Assembly (NCBI GenBank): GCA_037974665.1
Contig: CM075783.1
Location: 46,957,318 to 47,021,317 of the forward strand
From: Ehretia macrophylla
Lineage: Eukaryota > Streptophyta > Magnoliopsida > Boraginales > Ehretiaceae
Direction of reading: 5' to 3'
Length of the DNA: 64,000 nt
Part shown: positions 56,860 to 64,000 of the stretch, piece after piece
Layout of the letters: each line of letters starts with the position of its first letter
Numbering within the stretch: the stretch's first letter is position 1
The notes under the pieces: model-generated
Databases searched by the model: none
Seen by the model: only the letters and a program-made list of their open reading frames with translations
What the model was told of the DNA's origin: nothing
Translations under genes and position numbers: made by a program

Positions 56860-59259
56860 TGTGAGACCCCATATTTTGCCTTTACCTCGATTTGCGTATT
56901 TTATCTCGTTTTGCATGCTTTGACCTATTTATGTGTTATATGAGTTAGAATATGCTAAATATGTGAATTATATTCCTAATACATGCTATGTGTGCATTCA
57001 TGAAATTTACATCAAAAAATGGAATCATAAATTTTATCGCCGGTTTTAGTGAATAGTATTTTTGAACACATGTTCGCTAAAATTTTTACAGGGGTGTTTT
57101 AAATGTTTTAAAACCTAGTCCTCGGGTATTAATGGACCTGTGTTTGATTAAAACGGATTTGGAATCGGTTTTGAAAATTTAAAGGTTTTTACACTTTCTT
57201 TTGCAAGAAATCGAGTTTTAAGCCGACTCGGGTAAAAATATTTAAATGTAAAACTATTTGTCACCTAAAATATATTGTCTAGAATTAATTTAGGTGTCAA
57301 TTTAATAGTTGAGCAAGAAATAGTCAATAAATGAATTAAAAGACTAGAAATAATTAAAAGACTAAATAAAACTAACTTTGACTTTGCATTATTTTGTTTG
57401 ACCTCAGCTTATATGCATCAACACACAATAGAAAGCACACAAAACACACTCACACATACACACATTGCCGTGAGCTCCATAGGAGAAAAGAGAAGGTTTT
57501 TCTTCAAGTTTTCAAAGGCAATTTTGCATTAGAAGTTGTAATTCAAGGCCAATTTTCATCAACCAAAGCTTGATTCCACCTCTTGAGCATCCATTGAGCA
57601 TCTTTCTAGCTTCATAACACATCAAAGGTGAGAGAAAAATTCTAGATCTCAATTCTCATCTTTTATGTTTTTGCATATAATTGAATTTTGAACCGTTAGA
57701 AAGTTGAATTGATGTTATATTATTGCTCAGTGCATGCTAAGGATCATTTATATGCGTTTATATAAAATTTGAACCGTTGTAGCATGAATTTTTATTTTCG
57801 GGTATTAAAAGTTGAGTTGTTGGCTATTTGTTGAATATTTTGAGTTGTAGTGGTTTTAATCGATTGCCGTCGATTTGTAAAAGTTTGTTAAATACGGGGT
57901 AGTATCGTTGTAATGCCAAAATTTTGATTGTGATGTTGGTGTGAAAGTCAGGAAATTTCAGCCTAGGTGCAATTAGGTTTTAGGGTTGTTGGGCCTAATT
58001 TGGATGTATTTTGGTTGGTTTCTGAGGGGGCTAATGTAGTTGATTGAGTGAGTGAGTGATAGGAACTGGTTTGGAGTTGTTTGGATGAGTAGAATATAAG
58101 TTATGATTATGAGAAATTTAGGTTGTCTTTCTTTAAAATATTGATATATGCCTTTAGATTATACGGTGGTGTTTGAGTGATTGAATTGTGAGTTGTTGAT
58201 GGTTAGATTAGGGTTTGGTTGTGTGTCTAATGCATGTTAAGTTGGGTGGCCTACTTTGTCATCTAACTTAGTTGTTTAGTTGTTAATTGATTAATTGATG
58301 TTATGTTGTTGAAATGTTAATAATTGATTGATGATTAATTGATTATTGATTATTGATGAACTGAGAGATAGTCAACGGAAAAGGTTGTCCTCTTGTGATT
58401 GAATGTTTATTTTTATTGTTGAGTCTTGATATACGTGTGCCACATCTCAAGCGGTATCGGGCCGTCGGGTTGAAAATGACATGGCTATCAGAGGCTACCC
58501 TCATCTCGCATGGGCGGAGATGCCATGGAGGGTAGGGCTAGTGAGGTACCTCGGGTGTGTGTGTCATGGTGGTGATAAGAAGTTGGTTGAGATCGTGATG
58601 GTGTTTTGAGCTACACCAACTAGAGTATCCTTTATTTATTGGTCATTATAGTTTATGTGTTTATATTATTATTGATGCTTATTGTGTGTTTACTGCTCAA
58701 AGGATGATTTCCAAGGAGTATAGTAAATACTGTTAGAAATCTATCGAATCCTCACTGGGCTTGTTTTATATAAGCTCACTCTCAATTATTGCATGCATAC
58801 ATGTGTTACCGATCCAAATTACGGGTATATGCCTCCAGAAGAGGATTATGTGCCATATGTGGACGAGTCCTACGTGCCAGAGTCTTGTCCCTTATTTATG
58901 ATGTCGTATTCTTTTGTTATATTGTATATTAAACTTAGTAGTCTTTCTTTTGATTATGATTAGGTTGCTAAGTTGGTTTCAATCTGTTTTGCAATTTATA
59001 TTAAAGTTAATGTATTATGTTGGAACGGAGGCGTATACCTAAGAATGGATTGTTGAAAGAATGGTTATTGTATAATATGGTTGTATTGTATGATGTTAAC
59101 TTAATTGAGGAGTTGATTGTTGAATTGTTTGTGGAGTTTGGTTGTATGAGTTCTGAAGAGTTTGGTTTAGAGCCTCGGTGTCTTAATTACTATCGTTATA
59201 CTACCAAAATTCCGTTGCGTCCTGACTGATCGTAGGAGGGGTCGAGTTAGGGCGTGACA
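56860..59259 (+). mobile_element. 5' LTR of element M
   Basis: 2,400 bp, TGTGAGACCCC...TTAGGGCGTGACA, same family as C and H. Donor-like AAAG|GTGAGAG at 57628; GC-rich box 58430-58560; TATATAAG 58767-58774. The acceptor is changed from CAG to CAT (GCATACATGTGTTACC, 58793-58808). The 3' LTR lies beyond the window, so the target duplication cannot be checked (left flank agttt). Confidence 0.9.
58793..58963 (+). CDS. Acidic micro-ORF in LTR M, extended
   Basis: ATG CAT ACA then CVTDPNYGYMPPEEDYVP and YVDESYVPESCP. The usual Pro-stop is lost and the frame runs on to a TAG at 58961. Against LTR A, the core VP(F/Y)VDESYVPES has one amino-acid change but six synonymous third-base changes (CCT/CCA, GAT/GAC, TCA/TCC, TAT/TAC, GTC/GTG, CCT/CCA). 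Confidence 0.45.
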   Translation: MHTCVTDPNYGYMPPEEDYVPYVDESYVPESCPLFMMSYSFVILYIKLSSLSFDYD

Positions 59260-59554
59260 TTAAGTGGTATCAGAGCACATGTTAGTTGTCAGCCGGGGTA
59301 TTCTTGGAATGTGGGTAATGGTCTTAGCATGAAAGTATGTATGAACTGAAAGAAAAGTGAACTATGTGTTAATATGATTAAATGATTAATTTACTTATGT
59401 GTCTAACTTTGTATGTGATCAATATGCTTTATGTGTTAAGTGAACTAACGTGGTCAATATGTTTTATGTGATAACGTGTCTTACGTACTCAATGTGTTGT
59501 AGTTAATATGCATTTTGTGATTGATGTGTATTATGTGACCAATGTGTTTCATGT
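59260..59554 (+). other. Leader of element M, first part, with primer-binding site
   Basis: TGGTATCAGAGC at 59265-59276, then the conserved AGCCGGGGTATTCTTGGAAT block and TTATGTG-like units. Interrupted by solo LTR L at 59555. No gene. Confidence 0.85.
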
Positions 59555-61004
59555 TGTGAAACCCCAAATTTTTGACCTTATCTCGCTTTGCGTGTTTTAT
59601 TCTCGTTTTGCATGAATTGACCTGCCTATGTGCTACATGACTTACAATGTGATAATTTTGATATCAATACTCTTAGAACATGCTAAATGTGCATTCATGA
59701 AATTTTCATTAAAAACGGAGTCAGAAATTTTATCGTCGATTTTCAATGAATAGTGTTTTCGAAACACGTCCGCTAAAATTTTGAAGCTGGTATTTTTAAC
59801 CCTTCTAGACCTAGTCCATGGACTTTAATAGACCTGTGTTTGATGAAAACGATTTTAAAATCGGCTTAAGAATTTATTAGGGTTTTTACACCGACTTTTG
59901 CGAAAATTGAGTTTTAAGCCGACTCGGGTGAAATTGTTTGATTGTAAAACTTCTTGTCACCTAAAAATAACCTACTTGAGCTAGCTTGGGTGTTGCATAA
60001 TTGTTTTGAACTTTGGTGATCAAGAAAATGCATTTAAAGACAAGAAAACACTAAAAATAATTAGTTTCCACTTTGACTTTCTTTTATTTATTTGACCTTT
60101 GCTTAATATATGATCAACACACATTAAAAACAAAGCAAAACACCACCAAAAACACACACAAAACCGTGGCTCCTTGGAGGAGAAAGATGAAGGCATTTTC
60201 AAAGTATTTTTCTCATAGATTTTGCATTTCAAAGCCGAATTGAGTGATTCAAAGCTTGAAATTGATTGTTTGGCATCCATTCTACACATTTCTTGCATCA
60301 AAACACATCAAAGGTGAGAGAAAAATTCTAGATCTCAAAATGTCATTTTTATGTTTTTGCATATAAATGAAGATTGAACCGTTAGAATTGTAATCTGATG
60401 TTAGATTATTGCTCCTTGCATGCTAGGGATCGTTTAGTGGTAATACTACGAGTTTCTGTCGGATGTAGCATAATTTTTATTTTTTGAGTATTAAATTTTG
60501 ATTAAATTGTTCAATGTTGAATTAATTGAGTTGCGTTGATCGAAATCGATTGCCGTCGATTTCTAAATACTTGATAATTACGTGGTAGCGCCGTTGTAAT
60601 GCCGAATTTTCGATTGTGATGTCCGTGCCAAAATCTGGAAATTTCAGCCATGATACACTAGGGTTTTAGGGTTATTGGGCATGATTTGGATGTGTTTTGG
60701 TTTGTTTCCGAGGGGGCTAATGTAGTTGATTGAATGGGTGAGTGTTTGAAACTGATTTGGAGTTGTTTGGATTAGTAAAATGTAAGATATGATTATTTGA
60801 AGTTTAGGTTGTCTTTCTTTAAATTGTTGAATTGAGCCTTTAGATGATTGGGTGGTATTTGAGTGATTGAATTGTGAGTTGTTAATGGTTAGACTAGGGT
60901 TAGATTACGTGTTTCATGCATGTTAAGTTGGATGGCCTACTTTGTCATCTAAGTTAGTTGTTTGTTGTTTAATTAAATATTGATGTTATATTGATGTTAT
61001 ATTG

Positions 61005-61453
61005 ATTATTATTGAGTATGGGAATCGGGCATTTTTGTTGCTGATCTCCCAGTTTATTTATTGATTATTGATTACGGGAATCGGGCACTTTTGTTGCTGA
61101 TCTCCCTGTTTATTTATTTATTATTGAGTATGGGAATCGGGCACTTTTGTTGCTGATCTCCCAGTTTATTTATTGATTATTGATTACGGGAATCGGGCAC
61201 TTTTGTTGCTGATCTCCCTGTTTATTTATTTATTATTGAGTATGGGAATCGGGCACTTTTGTTGCTGATCTCCCAGTTTATTTATTGATTATTGATTACG
61301 GGAATCAGACACTTTTGTTGCTGATCTCCCTGTTTATTTATTTATTATTGAGTACGGGAATCGGGCACTTTTGTTGCTGATCTCCCAGTTTATTTATTGA
61401 TTATTGATTACGGGAATCGGGCACTTTTGTTGCTGATCTCTCGGTTTATTTAT
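61005..61453 (+). repeat. 56-bp tandem array, eight copies with alternating variants, in solo LTR L
   Basis: GGGAATCGGGCAC(T)TTTTGTTGCTGATCTCCC-type units start at 61020, 61076, 61132, 61188, 61244, 61300, 61356 and 61412, an exact 56-bp period. Odd units are mostly preceded by GAGTATG and end CCCAGTTT; even units are preceded by GATTACG and end CCCTGTTT, so the real repeat is a 112-bp dimer. Element A's LTR has one unit. Confidence 0.95.
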
Positions 61454-61843
61454 GTTGAGTCTCATTGTTGTGAGCTTTGATAATGTTGGGTCACCTCGGG
61501 AGGCATCCTGGGCTGCGGGCACAGTTATCATGGCTAATCCCTATCTCGCATGGGCGAAGAGGCCATGGGGTGTGGGTCTAGGTCAAGGTACCTCAGGAAT
61601 TGTGTCATTGAGTTTGGAGGAGTTGTTGAGCATGGAATTGGTGTATGGGGCTTCATCAGCAAATGTATCGTATCCTTATTGTGTGTTTACAGTTATTACT
61701 ATTGTTGCATTTATAATGATTATTGATGTTCATTGTGTGTTTACTGACTCAAAGGATTATTCCAAAGAGTTTAGTAAACCTTGTTCGAGATCTATCATAT
61801 CCTCGCTGGGCTTATTTTATATAAGCTCACTCTCTATTATTGC

Positions 61844-61954
61844 ATGCATACAGGTGTACTATCGCAGGATTACGGGTACGTGCCTCCTGAAGAGGAGAAT
61901 GTGGAAAATGTGCCTTACGTGGATGAGTCATATGTCCCTGAGTCTTATCCATGA
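61844..61954 (+). CDS. Acidic micro-ORF in solo LTR L
   Basis: ATG CAT ACA, then GVLSQDYGYVPPEEENV, three residues, VPYVDESYVPESYP-stop (36 codons plus stop). It differs from the A copy in very few residues (F to Y in the core). Intact despite being in a solo LTR. Confidence 0.45.
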   Translation: MHTGVLSQDYGYVPPEEENVENVPYVDESYVPESYP

Positions 61955-62375
61955 TTCTATGTTGTTTAATGTCATGTACATTAGCTTAATAGACTTTTAT
62001 ATGCTTTATGGTTCTTATTGTAATAGATGTTGAAAAGATGATGATCCAAATGATGTTAACTTAGTGGCTTTCTTTTGTCTATGGTTAAGTTGTTAGATGG
62101 GTCTCAACTTATTTTTGAAATGTATGATCAGGTTGAGGTATTGTATGTTATGTTGGAACGAAGGCAGATAATGAAGACTAATTATTGTATATTACGGTTA
62201 TGTTATGTGTTGTTATGCTGTTGAGGAGTTGTTGTTTGTATGGTTATGGAATTGGATGTTTAATGTTATTAATGAGGTTGGTTTAGAACCTCGGTATTCT
62301 ATTTACTGTCGTTATACTGCCGAAATCCCGTTGTGTCCTGACTGATTGTAGGTAGGGTCGAGTTGGGGCGTGACA

Positions 62376-62726
62376 CATGTGATTGAAGTGTCTGTGTGAA
62401 GTTAGTTGTTTATGTGGTTTCAATTGTTTATAACTAGCTTATGTGAAACAACGTGCTTTAGGTGCTCAATGTACTTTAAGTGACCAATGTGGGTTACGTG
62501 ACCAACTTGTCTTATGTGAAATTTGTTGCTTATGTGACTTTAATTGTTTATAACTTACTTCTGTGATATAACCTGTTTATGTGATGTTGGCTTCTTATAT
62601 GCTAATTGTGTGTTATGTGATAATGTTGTAATATATGATAATCATGTAATATGTTGGTACTTGTTTTCATTAGATATAATTGTATATATGCTATAACTGT
62701 GGGTGATTCTTTTGGGTGAGGTGAGG
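62376..62726 (+). other. Leader of element M, second part
   Basis: Continues the leader after LTR L with many TTATGTGA/TAACTTGCTT-like units (62390-62640). No gene before the ATG at 62727. Confidence 0.7.
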
Positions 62727-62765
62727 ATGACTGCAAGAGTTTTCGGAAATAGAGGTAGGCCATGA
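62727..62765 (+). pseudogene. gag start remnant of element M (12 codons)
   Basis: ATG ACT GCA opens MTARVFGNRGRP and then a TGA. It aligns with the gag starts of C ([11 protein letters not shown]) and A ([11 protein letters not shown]) at the expected distance from the primer-binding site. The similarity ends at AGAGGTAGGCC; what follows is unrelated AT-rich sequence. Confidence 0.7.
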
Positions 62766-64000
62766 TTTTAAATTATTATTATTCTAGTAGTTTATCAGTG
62801 AGATTTTAATTGTTATGTTTATGGATTTTAGTCTCAATTTAATGGATCTGTTCTTGATGTTCCTTTAGCAAGAATGAAGTTGTTCGAGGAAATAGCCTGT
62901 ATCTTGATGATTATAATTACTTTTGTTGCCATGTTTAACTTGTTATTACTTGGAGATGGATCATAAGTTGAAATTTCCGTGAGGTTGTGATTAGACACTT
63001 TTGGAGTCTCAACTCATATTATACTTTCTTGAGGTTATTCTAGAATGAATTTATTTGAGAAATTAGTGATGTATATTTGTGAATAGAATGAAGTGTAGTA
63101 TAACATGTATATATTTCTACTACTTGGGATTGCTATCTTATTAAAGGATATTTTGGAGTTTTGATCTTTAAACCTTGGAGCCAATTAGAGTGATTCCTGA
63201 CTAAAGTTACTTTAATCGAAGATGTAATTGTTGGGAGATAGAATTATTTGAGGAAATAAGAATGCATTTTGGTTACTGAACATTTACTTGCCTACATCGA
63301 GCTTTTGAGTTCTAGGTGGTATGACTTTTTAAATTGTTGATTGAGGATTCACTTGTGTTATAAAGGGTTAATATGAATATGTATTGTGTTATCAGATTTT
63401 GGAGTCTTCATTAGTGAATCTTGTTGGGTAATCAGTGATTTATCTTGTTTAGTGATTGGTCTAGTACGGAATGTAAATTTTGGTGTGATTTATCTTGTTT
63501 GGTGATTGGTATGACTCCTTAGGTTCTCTAGATCTCCTTAATGTCTTGTTTTGGAGAGAGATAGATTGTAGGATTTGACTTGTTGGTGTTTAAGTGTGTA
63601 GATGGGTCACCCTTCTTGTGCTTCATAATTCTATCGATCTTATTATTCTTTTCTACTCTATTCTCACTTATTTGAGAGAGGGTTACACTTTTTTAACCTA
63701 TCAATTGTTTCTTGAAAGTTTGCTTATTGGATTAATGGATCCTATACTCATTTGACATTATTTCTATTCTTAACATTCATATTTGTTTCTTATAGCAATG
63801 TCACTTATTGAATTTAAGGTTTGAGACTTCTATATATTTCATTCTATATCTCCAGCCATTGATTTCAATATTTCATTTCATCCTATTACTATTCATTTGA
63901 AAGTAATCTCTCCTTTGGCATACCATTTTACTTATTCGAATCTCACATGCTTGATGTACTCCTTGCCTAAGTACATCATTGTCATTCTTGTTGATCCTTA
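62766..64000. other. Unassigned AT-rich sequence after the M gag start
   Basis: No coding frame of note and no gag-pol motif on either strand, and no LTR landmarks. Repeated short phrases occur (GTGATTTATCTTGTTT at about 63429 and 63488; TTATTTGAG(A/G)AAAT(T/A)AG at 63051 and 63247). It could be the non-coding interior of a non-autonomous relative of C, or a different insertion. Confidence 0.4.

Larger units (their letters stand above)
59555..62375 (+). mobile_element. Solo LTR L inside the leader of element M
   Basis: 2,821 bp, TGTGAAACCCC...GGGGCGTGACA, with perfect target duplication catgt (59550-59554 and 62376-62380). No internal region is present, so it is a solo LTR left by recombination between two LTRs. 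It is closest to the LTR of element A, and longer because of a 56-bp tandem array. Donor-like AAAG|GTGAGAG at 60314, TATATAAG 61818-61825, GCATACAG|GTGTAC ending at 61853. The 193-codon frame at 61452-62033 runs out of phase with the conserved micro-ORF and is not called as a gene. Confidence 0.93.

Noticed and set aside
61005-61453. CRISPR-like array
   Set aside because: The units are contiguous 56-bp tandem repeats with no unique spacers, within an LTR of a plant element.
61452-62033. 193-codon frame in solo LTR L
   Set aside because: It is out of phase with the conserved micro-ORF, has no counterpart of similar length in C or M, and overlaps the hairpin and TATA. The similar 110-codon frame in A is just the same overlapping phase.
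1-64000. tRNA, rRNA or host protein-coding genes
   Set aside because: The tRNA-Met match is limited to the 12-base primer-binding sites. No clover-leaf, rRNA segment or non-element protein domain was recognised on either strand.

Overview
This window is plant nuclear DNA, almost certainly from an angiosperm and probably a eudicot. It is AT-rich repeat DNA built almost entirely of Ty3/gypsy LTR retrotransposons of the chromovirus type (Tekay/Del-like). The calls rest on gag-pol domains in the order gag, CCHC knuckles, protease, RT, RNase H, integrase and chromodomain; on LTRs of about 2.1-2.8 kb with TG...CA ends; on primer-binding sites matching initiator tRNA-Met (TGGTATCAGAGC); and on 5-bp target duplications. 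I see no host gene, rRNA, tRNA or CRISPR array.

Layout. 1-12494: broken elements and LTR pieces (R, Q, N, O, P, I, I', H, G). 12495-14583: RT-RNase H-integrase remnant E (+), interrupted by element D (-). D runs from 14584 to 18145 and resumes at 47826-49939. D is split by a three-level nest: C (18146-47820, TSD acaag) holds B (22024-41926, TSD gcgac), and B holds A (26771-36630, TSD ccacc/ccccc). LTR differences counted by eye rise outward: about 10 in 2.43 kb for A, about 35 in 2.49 kb for B, and several dozen (about 3%) for C, as nesting requires. 49940-50197 is a scrambled junction. Then come element F (-, to 54629), gag-RT remnant K (+, 54630-56859) and element M (from 56860). M's leader carries a solo LTR, L (59555-62375, TSD catgt). 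62766-64000 is unassigned AT-rich DNA.

Coding state. B's gag-pol is open from end to end once A and one TSD copy are disregarded. A has a single in-frame TAG. C, D, E, F, K and N carry many stops, frameshifts or truncations.

Most interesting signal. LTRs of several diverged families share a gene-like plan: a TATA-like box about 0.5 kb into the LTR, a CA/GA-rich leader, a donor-like AAG|GTGAG, about 1.1-1.3 kb of intron-like sequence, a hairpin with covarying stem, an acceptor-like (C)AG|GTG, and then a short acidic reading frame. In one family group that frame (core VPFVDESYVPES) changes mostly at synonymous third positions. A second covarying hairpin lies just before the polypurine tract. 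Together these suggest a leader intron and a conserved LTR-encoded micro-ORF. This is inference from sequence alone.
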